DNA of 64,000 bases, taken from Nicotiana tabacum. Lineage: Eukaryota > Streptophyta > Magnoliopsida > Solanales > Solanaceae. A program made the position numbers and the translations under genes. Below, piece after piece: positions 33,181 to 43,380 of the stretch. Each line of letters opens with the position of its first letter. The stretch's first letter is position 1. The stretch is from contig NC_134102.1 in NCBI RefSeq assembly GCF_000715075.1, positions 99,470,266-99,534,265 on the forward strand, in the 5' to 3' direction. The notes below the pieces were generated by a model. The model was not told where the DNA came from, made no database searches, and saw nothing but the letters and a program-made list of their open reading frames with translations.

Positions 33181-34700
33181 ATGCCGCAGATGGACTACGA
33201 GGGAGCCAGAGATGCTCAAACATTACCTCAACATGTGGTTCCGACTGAAGATGCAGACGAATTGAGAGATCACCCAGTGAATCATGTGGGAGGGGTGCAA
33301 CGGACCTTGGCATATGGTTGATTTATACGAGCTGTAAAGGTTAATATTGTGGATCATCGGACATTGTGACCTATGACTTCGCGCCAAGTAGGGGAATCTA
33401 CTATCAATAAATGGATTACGGGGTCATGTGTTATATTAGTTTTGGCCTGAAATGTATATATATGGTACTGAAAGGTTCCCCAAAATTTACACATGTTTAA
33501 GGCCTGAGATTTTGTATAGGATAAGGTTAAGACTTGCAGTATGTCCGCCTCCTTAATAATACTATACTTCATCACCAAAGGAATTAGAGAAACAACTTTA
33601 AATTTACAGAAGGTCTACTCAGCGTGGACGTCACAGTTACGAATTTTGGGATGCTTCGGAGGAAGTATAGTGGTTGACGAGATTCTGGATTATGTGGTTC
33701 GTGCCAAGATTTATCTGTATGGAGCTCTACTTTTGTGATCGTTGTGTATAAATAGGGGTAAAGGTTATCCCAAAGAAGAATCGAAGAGTATGTTAAGAAA
33801 TGGGTCAGCTCAACAGTGTTGAGTCAGCATAACAAAAGAAGAAATTGGCCTTGGGAGAGATAATTTTCCACCGGTGTTCGTGGCAAGCCTACAAAGGGGG
33901 CAGACCAGCCAATGCAACACTGCCCACTTGGCCCAGTTCTCATAAATGCTTTTGAAAGAGTTTGTTTCCCGGACTCTCCGTAATGTGTGACATATAGGGT
34001 TTGAATGGTTGCGTCAGGTCACCATGACGGTATCAGAATATGCCATCAGGTTCAATAAGTTAGCTCGTCATACTCCTACTCTGGTTCCTATAGCCAGAGA
34101 GTGAGTCCACAGACTCATTAAAGGACTCAATTATGATCGTAAAATTTTGTACGACTAGGGAGATACCGGCTGATACTTCATTTTCGCTAGTGGTAGAAAT
34201 TGCCAAGATATTAGAATGTGTTTGGGGTGAAGATAAAATAAACTAAGGAGACCAAGAGGTCTCGAGGTTCTGGAGGATTCAGTGGATCATTATGGCGGGG
34301 GCTCAGGTAGTCGGTCAACCCAGTCCGCACATCAGATTACTCGGGTGCTCCAGTAAGTTCTTTTAATGCACCGCTCACATGAGTTTCCTACAATGGTTAT
34401 TCCAGTTATCTTGCACATACTCAGTATGAGCAGTCAAACCCACAAAGAGGTTATTATGAATGCGGTGATACTAGGCACATCATGAGAAATTATCCCATAC
34501 TTGGGAGAGATATATTTCATCAAAGCACTCAGGCTACGTGCCCCATTGTAGTTACTACACCACCCACACGACCAGTTGGGGGTGGAGGACAGGCGGGGTA
34601 GAAGGCGTCCTAGAGGTGGAGGCCCAGCCATTGATACATTTGTTTTATGGTATAGCGGAGGTCGCTACATCAGATGGTGTCGTTACAGGTACGACCTCGA
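33181..34700 (+). pseudogene. gag remnant of the Tekay-like element
   Basis: Broken frames. The clearest landmark is a zinc knuckle near 34447-34497 reading YYECGDTRHIMRNYP, where the last Cys of CCHC has become Tyr. A retained gag block near 34020-34130 (MTVSEYAIRFNKLARHTPTL) is typical of chromoviral gag. No continuous gag ORF survives. Confidence 0.6.
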
Positions 34701-34749
34701 TTTAATAAAAAGGAATAATTTCCCTAACTTGATTCGGTTCCGAGTATCG

Positions 34750-35395
34750 AGATGAGTCCTCCTATTGTGCTCCACTTATGATGAGCTTCGTAATTCTATA
34801 ATCTACTTATGTTTTTACTCATGTTGGGAGATTCTATGGAGATAACTACGCTTATCTTTCCATGTTGGTCACTAATAAGAGCTGCAAGCCTAAATGTGGC
34901 TTTTTGTTACTCATTTCGGTAAGTTTTGATGTAATTTCTAGATAATTAATTATAAATTATGAATTATATGCCCTACCGGTGTGAGGTTCATTATGTGTTG
35001 TGATTTTGTTTAACAGAAATTATTTAAAAGGAGAAAAATGGAAAGTTTCGATTGGCACGATGTGCATATTACTTGTGATTCAGAACTGAGAATGAGATCC
35101 TCGTATTTTAATATAAATTGATATATTTAAATCGGGCTACGAGCTGCGGTGGAAGTTATATAAGGACGAGATCCTTGTGATAAAAATTCTTGTGTTTAAG
35201 TTCTCCCTTGTGAAATTAAATTTGTACTATAGTACTAATAGGGAGTCATGCCTGTTAGGCTTATTTGAAAATTCTTGTATGAAATTCTCTGTGTATACTA
35301 GCCAAATTCGTGTTGTAATTATTGAGTTTTAACCTACGAGCTGGGCGCCCGCCCAGGTGACGTTAAATGTGACTCGTTAATTTGGATAAATAATT
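34750..35395 (+). pseudogene. Protease remnant and unrelated replacement before RT
   Basis: 34750-34935 keeps traces of the aspartic protease region (SEYRDESSYCAPL, then VTNKSCKPKCGF and LLLISVSFDVI). From about 34936 to 35395 the expected end of protease and start of RT are missing. Instead there is AT-rich sequence resembling LTR or leader DNA, so a deletion or insertion removed the first part of RT. Confidence 0.5.
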
Positions 35396-36753
35396 ATGAG
35401 GTCTGATTACCGTCAGTTGAAGATTAGGGCATCTGATGTCCCTAAGACAGCTTTTCGGACTAGGTATGGGAATTACGATTTCCTAGTGATGTCATTTGGG
35501 TTGACAAATGCCCCAGCAACATTTTAGGATTTGATGAATCGGATGTTCAAGCCCTATTTGGATTCTTTTGTGGTTGTATTCATTGATGATATCATGATTT
35601 ACTCCAACAGTCGAGAGGAGCATGAGCGACATCTTTAGAGTGTGCTTCAGACTTTGAAGAATAATCAGTTATATGCTAAATTTTCAAAATGCGAGTTTTG
35701 GTTAAACTCAATTGCCTTTTGGGGTATGTTGTATTGGCAGGAGGCATAAAAGTGGATCCTAAGAAGATTGAGGTTGTTCCGAATTGGCCTAGACCTACTT
35801 TAGTTACAAAGATCCGGAGTTTCCTGGGTTTGGCAGGTTATTATCGTCGGTTCGTGGAGGGGTTTTCATCTATAGCAAGCCCATTGACCAGACTAACCCG
35901 GAAAGCTGTTCCATTCGGATGGTCAGACGAGTGTGAGTTGAGCTTTCAGAAGCTCAAGACTGTTTTGACTATGGCGCCAGTGTTGGTATTACCCACAGGT
36001 TCAGGATCTTATACGGTGTATTGTGATACATCTCGCATTGGTCTTGGTGCAGTATTGATGCAAGATGGCAGGGTGATAGCATATGCGTCGCGGCAGTTGA
36101 AAGTTCACAAGAAGAATTATCCTGTTCATGACTTAGAATTGGTAGCCACTGTTCATGTGCTGAAGATTTGGAGGCACTATCTTTACAGCGTATCGTGTGA
36201 GGTATTCACGGATCATCGGAGCTTGCAGTACTTGTTCAAACAGAAAGAGCTCAATTTGCGGCAGAGGAGGTGGTTGGAGCTATTGAAAGACTATGATATC
36301 ACTATTTTGTATCATCCCGGAAAGGCCAATGTGGTGGATGATGCTTTGAGTAGAAAGGTTGTGAGTATGGGCAGTCTTGCGTATATTCCGGTTGGTGAGA
36401 GACCGTTAGCTGCAGATGTTCAGACTTTGGCTAATCAGTTCGTGAGGTTAGATATTTCAGAACCCAGTCAGGTTCTAGCTTGCACAGTCGCTCGGTCTTC
36501 TTTATATGAGCGCATCAGAGAGCGGCAGTATGATGATCCTCATTTACTTGTCCTTAAGGACACGGTGCGGCACGGTGATGCCAAACAGGTTGCTGTGGGG
36601 GAAGATGGAGTTCTGCGAATGCAGGTTCGCATTTGTGTACCTAATATGGATGGGCTTCGTGAATTAATTCTGGAAGAGGCCCATATTTCCAGGTATTCTA
36701 TTCATCCAGGTGCCGCCAAAATGTATCAAGAATTGAGGCAACATTATTGGTAG
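35396..36753 (+). pseudogene. RT and RNase H of the Tekay-like element
   Basis: RT from [20 protein letters not shown] through [10 protein letters not shown], the catalytic [11 protein letters not shown] (about 35575-35607) and [16 protein letters not shown] (35821-35868). RNase H follows ([53 protein letters not shown]), then the integrase lead-in [16 protein letters not shown]. Stops occur at 35526 and 35637 and after the Trp at 36753. Confidence 0.9.
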
Positions 36754-36759
36754 AAGAGA

Positions 36760-37964
36760 ATGAAGAAGGATATGGTTGCATATGTAGCTCGGTGTCTGAA
36801 TTGTCAGCAAGTTAAGTACGAGCATCAGAGACCTGGTGGTTTGCTTCAGAAGTTAGAAATTCTTGAGTGGAAGTACGAGCGTATCACTATGAATTTTGTT
36901 GTTGGGCTTCCACGGACTCAGAGAAAATTTGACGCAGTTTGGGTCATTGTGGACAGGTTGATCAAGTCAGCACATTTCATTCCAGTGGCAGTTACCTATT
37001 CTTCAGAGCGGTTAGCTGAAATTTACATTCGTGAGATTGTCCGCCTTCACAGTGTGCCCGTGTCTATTATTTCAAATCGAGGTACGCAGTTTACCTCACA
37101 CTTCTGGAGGGTTGTACAGTGTGAGTTAGGTACGCGGGTTGAGTTGAGTACAACAATTCATCTACAAACAGACGTACAGTCAGAGCGCACTATTCAGATA
37201 TTGGAAGATATACTTCGCACTTGTATTATAGACTTTGGAGGTTTTTGGGATTAGTTCTTGCCACTTGCGGAGTTTGCCTATAATAGCTACCAGTCGAGCA
37301 TTCAGATGGCTGCATATGAACCATTGTACGGGAGGCGATGTCGTTCTCCAGTTGACTGGGTTGAAGAGGCTCGGTTGTTGGGTACTAATTTGGTATAGGA
37401 TGCCTTGGATAAGGTCAAGGTTATTCAGGATCGTCTTCGTACAACTCAGTCTAGACAAAAGAGTTATGCCGACCGTAAGGTTCGTGATATTGCATTCATG
37501 GTTGGAGAAAGAGTATTGCTCCGGGTTTCACCTATGAAAGGTGTAATGAGGTTTGGAAAGAAGGGCAAGTTGAGCCCTAGGTATATAGGACCCTTCGAAA
37601 TCTTGAAAGGGTGGGCGGAGTAGCCTACAGACTTGCATTACCACATAGTTTATCAGCAGTTCATCCGGTGTTTTATGTGTTTATGCTTCGAAAATATCAT
37701 GGTGATCCGTCCCATGTATTAGATTTCAGCTCAGTCCAATTGGACAAAGATTTGACTTATGAAGAGGAACCGGTAGCTATTCTAGCCCGGCAGGTCCGGC
37801 AGTTGAGGTCTAAGAGTTATCTATCAGTTCGAGTGCAATGGAGAGGTCAATCAATTAAAATAGCTACTTGGGAGTCCGAGTCGTACATGCAGAGTAAATA
37901 TCCACACCTTTTTACCAGCTCAGGTACTTTTCTAATTCCGTTCGAGGACGAACGTTTGTTTTAG
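36760..37964 (+). pseudogene. Integrase and chromodomain of the Tekay-like element
   Basis: Zinc-binding CLNCQQVKYEHQRPGGLLQ (36793-36849), catalytic core with NFVVGLPRTQRKFDAVWVIV and SIISNRGTQFTSHFW, where the usual SDRG Asp is Asn. PLAEFAYNSYQSSIQMAAYE and YGRRCRSP follow. The C-terminus carries VGERVLLRVSPMKGVMRFGK, LSPRYIGPFEIL, then LPHSLSAVHPVFYVFMLRKY and a chromodomain-like VRVQWRG...ATWESE. Stops at 37252-37254, 37397-37399 and a frameshift near 37620. Confidence 0.9.
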
Positions 37965-38714
37965 AGGTGGAGAATGTGATGACCCAAAGGTCATCTTTAA
38001 GTTTATTAAATAATTTTGTATTCTAAGACCTCGAAAAGCACTATCTATTATTCCTCAGCTTGCGTGCACAGTCCGTATAATTTTTTGAAAAGTTTATATG
38101 TGAAAAATGGATTAAAATATGAAATTGAGCCTTAAAAACTCAACTAAGTTGACTTTGGTCAATATTTTGAGCAAAAGAACCCGGATCGGTGTTTTGATAG
38201 TTTCGGTAGGTCCGTATCATAAATTGGGACTTGGGCGTATGCCCGGAATTTAATTTGGAGGTCCCTAACTCAAGTTATGGCCATTTAACGGAAACTAGTA
38301 ATTTAAAGGCTAAAGATTTGTAAAATTTGACCGCAGAGTTGACTTTATTAATATTTGACTCGGATTGAGATTCCAAAAACTGGAATAGCTCCGTTTATGT
38401 TATTTATGACTTGTCTGCTAAATTTGGTGAGAAACGGAGTTGGTTTGACGTGATTCGGACGCCCGATTGTTAAAACAGAAATTCTAAAGTTTTCTTAAAA
38501 ATTTCATTTGATTTGGTGTTCGATTCGTAGTTCTAGGCATTATTTTGGTATTTTGATCGTGCGAGCAAGTTCGTATGATATTTTTGGACTTGTGTGCATG
38601 TACGGTTTAGAGCCCCAGGGGCTCGGGTGAGTTTCAGATAGCATACAAACCTTTTGATCTTTGGAAAAATCTGGTTTTTGAGTTTCAGCTGTCATCTGGT
38701 GCTTCTTACCCTTC

Positions 38715-39055
38715 GTGTTCGCGAAGATAGGCATGCGATCGCGAAGGGTTAGCTCCCAGTACATCGCGAATGCGTAGAGTTGATCGCGTCCGCGAAGAGG
38801 AAATGAGGCACAAGCTAGGGCGCTCAAATTTGTTCTTCGCATTCGCATGAAGCGGTCCGCGATCGCGAAGGTCTACGAGGTTATGCTACGCGTTCGCATA
38901 TGGGATGCCGCGTTCGCGTAGTGCAAACTGGCTGCCTGTGCAAATTGTGCTTCGCGATTGCGAAGCCATTTTTCGCGATCGCGAAGAATAAAATGGATCT
39001 GTGCAGAAATTGTTCTACGCGATCGCGAACGAATTCTCGCAATCGCGATGAGTAA
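38715..39055 (+). repeat. TCGCGATCGCGA palindrome cassette
   Basis: At least eight full or partial copies of TTCGCGATCGCGAA / ACGCGTTCGCA-like palindromes at irregular spacing in the U3 of the LTR. It is much more GC-rich than its surroundings, and each copy can form a short hairpin. Confidence 0.85.
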
Positions 39056-40036
39056 AAATCTGGACAACAAAACTTAAGTTCTAGAAATAGGATTTCGCCC
39101 CATTTTTCATTATTCACGATTTTGATCTCGGATAAGGCGATTTTTGGGCGATTTTCATGGGAAAAAATTGGGGTAAGTGTTCCTTATCCTATATTGATTA
39201 TATTTCATGATTCCATACTCATTTACATCATGAATCCGTGAATTTATGGAAGAAAAATCAGATTTTCATAAAAACTTCCAAAAATATGAAATTAAGATTT
39301 GAAGGTCAATCCGGTGTCGGAATTCGATAATTTTTATATGGTTGAACTCATATTGGAACAGGTGTTTGGATTTCGTGAGTTTTTCGGAATTTGGGACGTG
39401 GGTTCCACTGTTGATTTTTGAGATGAATTTTGGATTTTAATACGGAAAATTAGTAATTTCATACGGAATTAATTCCTACGATTTGTATTGAGTATATTGA
39501 ATTGTTTATGACTAGATTTGAGGATTTTTGACACGAATTTAATGGGCAAAGGTTTATTAGAATCTTGAATTTGGTTGCAAATCGAGGTAAGTGTCGTGGT
39601 TAACCTTGGCTTAAGGGAATAGAACCCTTGAATTATTTATTATGTGAAATTCATGTGAACGACGTATAGGCGAGGTGACGAGTGTCTATATATCATCAAA
39701 TTAATTGTTTGTATAATTATTTAAAAATTATAAATCATTTTAAATCATGAATTAATTATTATATTAATTGTTTCTCTCGTGTTCTTTGCTCAATATCATG
39801 CCTTGAATCCATGCTATAATTGCTACGTGTTTATTTGATTTATGTGACTTAATTGCCACTTGACGTTTAACATACTAATTATTAAAATGTCTATTACATC
39901 CTTAATTTTCACAATTAATTGTTACTTGTCATCACTTATTTCTAATAAATCATAATTATGGTATGCTTGTTGTCTTATAATTTCATATTAATTATTGCAT
40001 TTATTAGAGTAATTTCTTTTATAAGAATTGGTAAGT

Positions 40037-40218
40037 GAATATATTGGAGGAGCGGGTTGTACGCCGCAACAGAATTGATTGAAATGAATATATTGGAGGA
40101 GCGGGTTGCACGCCGCAACAGAATTGATTGAAATGAATATATTGGAGGAGCGGGTTGCACGCGTGCAACGGAAATAAAAATAAATATATTGGGGGATCGG
40201 GTTGCACGCCGCAACAGA
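40037..40218 (+). repeat. 49-bp minisatellite, about 3.7 copies
   Basis: Units start at 40037, 40086 and 40135, with a shorter divergent fourth copy from about 40182. Each contains GAGCGGGTTGCACGCCGCAA, whose GTTGC...GCAAC arms can pair. In the third copy the loop reads GTTGCACGCGTGCAAC, extending the palindrome. Confidence 0.85.
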
Positions 40219-40221
40219 CTT

Positions 40222-40434
40222 ATCCGGGTTCGTTTGCTCAAAATGTTGACCAAAGTCAACTCAGTTGAGTTTTTAAGGCTCTATTTCACATTTTAATCAA
40301 TTTTTCACATAAAAAATTTTTGAAAAATTATACGGGCTGTGCACGCAAGTTGAGAAATAATATATAGTATTTTTCGAGGTCTTAGAACACATAATTAATT
40401 ATTAAACTTAAATGTGACCTTTTGGGTCATCACA
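40222..40434 (-). repeat. Inverted copy of the first 213 bp of the LTR
   Basis: Its reverse complement starts TGTGATGACCCAAAAGGTCA and runs to AACCCGGAT. It matches 37975-38186 and, in part more closely, 32126-32335 (shared AATAATTAATT...GTGTTC). It ends exactly at the GAACT duplication. Confidence 0.88.
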
Positions 40435-40439
40435 GAACT

Positions 40440-41329
40440 ACACCAGTCTATTATGAAATTATTAGTTAAACTCTACTACGACAATGATACTATAGGGAAG
40501 GCCCGGCAAAAAAATAGCTCGAGCAAGATGATAAAAAGTTTAACACCTTCTTATTTCTCTTTTTAATATGAAAACGAAAAAAAAAATTAGAATCATTTTA
40601 TTCAAACCTCTAATCAAGCATCTTTTTTTTTACTTCACATCTCGAATCATTGCATGGAATTACTGTTTAGGATGAAGTTAATATACCTCCTAGGCTACCT
40701 TTGCATCATTGCATGTTATGGTATACATTCGAGCTCAAACACAACCATCACAACTCTTATTGATGTCGATATTACCACCAAGAAAAATCATGTGTGGTCA
40801 AGTCCACTTCGACAAGATACAACCATCACTGCTCTTGGCCACTGTTATATGCTAACGACATGTTATAGTTGTGTCATTACCAACAAGGCCACATCACTCT
40901 GAAGTACAAAAAAGGAGAAAAATGAGGCTTGGGAGCTTTCACTATGTAGAAACGTAAAAGAAGATAGAAGAATAAAAAGGAGAATGAAGGCCACAACTAG
41001 TCAAATCGTGATTTGCATGTACACTCATAGACAAAGAATAATGCAGAGATACACAACTTTTATTTCTCATCTTCAACTTACTTCCCTAGGGACGGCATTA
41101 GAGGCAGCTCAATCAACTCACAAGCTAGCTCGAGCTCCCACAAAATTGATCTAGAAATTCCTTGGACTTGGCACACCTAAGATGGCCTTAAATAACAAGG
41201 TGGATCCCAACAAAGGGTCAAGCCATGGTCCACTTGTTTGCGATGCAGGTTGAATCATCTAACTAACTCACATATCAGCCTCTAATAGATGTCGTTTTCA
41301 GCCTAGAAGTAAGTAAAAACAAGATCCTT
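40440..41329 (+). other. Spacer with a weak 82-codon ORF (40654-40902)
   Basis: The ORF starts MELLFRMKLIYLLGYLCIIA, which looks like a secretion signal, and is then rich in Thr, Ile and Cys (CYMLTTCYSC). It has no family I recognise, no clear upstream context and no splice partners, and may be chance. The rest of the interval shows no gene or repeat. Confidence 0.2.
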
Positions 41330-41560
41330 GAAGTCAATACACTTGAAGGGGGTTTCGCTTTGAAGGTTGCGAAGGTAAGAGGAAGTTGTCTGGATGAGGA
41401 TAAAAGGAGGCTCGAGGGCGGAAATTATGGTTGATGATATTTGATCATTCATCTATCTAACAAGTAGTAAATGATTTAAAGTCAAACATCATTTGAGATT
41501 CTCTTTACTCCTAACATTTCATATTCGGGTCATATTTTTGTGCCAAAAATTTTATTTTAA
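41330..41560 (+). repeat. Diverged 230-bp repeat, copy 2
   Basis: Partner of 31630-31860, same orientation. It lies just before the LTR that starts at 41601. Confidence 0.55.
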
Positions 41561-41600
41561 TTCTTTCTTAATCTTAGTTAGTATGATTTGCTATAAGTTA

Positions 41601-43380
41601 GGTAAGCACCCCGAAAAATTTTAAAGTACTTAAGCGCTATTAAGAAAGTTGATGTGTGCTAATTATATTATTTTGTGTGCAGAGGAGGACTATTAATATG
41701 ATGGCTATCAATTGTATATGATAATAATTGTACGAGGTATATAATAAGTGATGTGGGGTCTAAGGAGATCCCTAAGTCTAAGTCAAGTTGGAAATTACAT
41801 GATAGACTAAAGTTCCAAATGAATACGCACAAGACCAAACTTTGGACGAGTATATATACATATATATAAATGGTTATATGATGTAAAACCTATCAAATGA
41901 AATATCTTCGAGTCTAGTTTCTAACGCTTCAAACCGTTTGTCATTTGGACATTCCTACAATAAGTTATGACCAAATTACCAAAGGCTGGCGGAGGAGTTT
42001 GCGGATGCGAAGCATCCGAGGCCGCGTCCGAAAGAGAGGCTGGCAGTGAAGTGCTGCCATAATGTCCAGGTCGGCATCCGAGCTTCAAAGAGGAGTGAAG
42101 TGGAGATGGAAGCATCCAGGTCCGCATCCGAAACCCAGAAATCTGAGCCTATAAGTACAAGGTCGGGGGAGGGGAGTATTTTATGTATTTGGGGGTTAGG
42201 GTTCTTGAAGTGAAGGGGCGATTTTGAGCTCAAATCAAGTCCAATCAACCAAGGTAAGTAGTTAATGATATTTTGTGTTGATTATTACTCAATATATATG
42301 AGTTCTAACATCATTCTTACATCCAAATACTAGATTTCTTCATCAAATCCTCAAGAACACAAAAATCACCAAAATTGTGATTTTTCAAGATTGATCTACT
42401 AGAGGTAATTTCAATGCTTCAAACTCGTTTATTATGAGTAGTTAGAAGTATTTGAAATATTTGTTACAAATTTTAATGGTTGAAAGATTGGATTATAAAA
42501 CTCTAGTTCATGGCATGAATAGTACTTTTGAGAAAATAAGGGAGAAGATGAATGGTAATCTTGACGATGAAATTTACGAATACAATGAACCTATGGAATT
42601 ATTTGTTAGCAAAAGATGAAAGTGATCAACTAAGTAATCACCCGAATTGTATATTTTGCAAGTGTTGATTATGAAAAACGATGAATAATAACTTGGTGGC
42701 AATGGACAATTGACGTAGTATCATTAATGACTCCGAATGGGTATTAAAACATAAGCATGAAGTTGAATGGTCTAGCATGTAAAACTATTTGGCGATTTGA
42801 GTTGTTGGAGGCTTGTAACCAACTTGTGAGCCATATATGGATGTTGATTAATATCCTAGGTCATATTCTGATGTAATTAGGATATCTAATTATAGATATC
42901 GATATGTTGGTGATGTTGAGCATTTTAATCAATATTGGAATGATGTAGGAGGATTGAAAGCTTGTGAATGTTAATAAAGCTAAAGCGAGGTAAGTTGATT
43001 AAAACTTACTCTTCTTGAGGGACTTTCTCTAAAAGCATGTTTTGAGTTAATGCTTAAGTTGTTTGCAAATGTGCTTTCGTGCTTGTGGGGACAAACAGGT
43101 ACGGATATCTCCATGTACTAGAATATTATGTTGCATATGTAGTGTCATGCCATTTTATAAAATTTTATTTTAAATCTTGTTGGCAAAGTGACACTCAAGG
43201 TAAATGTTATAAGTTTTTATCAACACTTACATATTGACAAGAGTATACATATTTGAGTGCTAAAGATAAGTTTTTATGGAAAGTATTTCTTTTGTAAATT
43301 GACGAACAGAATAGCACTTGTGGTATATTTTAAAGATTTATGTTAAATTACTAAAGGCTTTAGCATGCAAAAGATTATTT
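41601..43380 (+). repeat. Outer element 5' LTR, left part
   Basis: Starts GGTAAGCACCCC, a worn form of TGTAGCACCCC seen at 63550. It contains a GCGGATGCGAAGCATCCG palindrome cassette (41997-42135), a TATA-like CCTATAAGTA (42149-42158), and AGGTAAGT at 42252 and 42988. It is cut at about 43380 by the Tat-like element. Confidence 0.8.
43227..43380 (+). repeat. 154-bp flank duplication, left copy
   Basis: Matches 54798-54950 in the same orientation, from TTACATATTGACAAGAG to the AAAAGATTATTT end, with roughly one difference per ten bases. The two copies bracket the Tat-like element. Confidence 0.85.

Larger units (their letters stand above)
37975..40221 (+). repeat. 3' LTR, U3 side only, with palindromic and 49-bp repeats
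   Basis: Begins TGTGATGACCC right after the polypurine tract. It keeps the long U3 region that the 5' LTR has lost. It includes a cassette of TTCGCGATCGCGAA-type palindromes (38715-39055), GGTAAGT boxes at 39172 and 39585, and a 49-bp minisatellite (40037-40218). It stops before the R-U5 part and joins inverted sequence at 40222. Confidence 0.8.
32121..40439 (+). mobile_element. Ty3 chromovirus (Tekay-like) with an inverted right end
   Basis: Element body 32126-40434, bracketed by GAACT at 32121-32125 and 40435-40439. Order: 5' LTR (32126-32933), primer-binding site TGGTATCAGAGC (32937-32948), decayed gag, protease remnant, RT, RNase H, integrase with chromodomain, polypurine tract AGAGGTGGAGAA, then a second LTR start at 37975. 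That LTR is not completed: at 40222 it switches to a reverse-complement copy of the LTR's first 213 bp, so the element ends ...GGGTCATCACA. The coding order and chromodomain indicate the Tekay lineage. Many stops and frameshifts make it non-functional. Confidence 0.88.

Noticed and set aside
41976..42248. 90-codon minus-strand ORF
   Set aside because: Lies wholly inside the outer LTR and its palindromic cassette; recurs only as LTR sequence.
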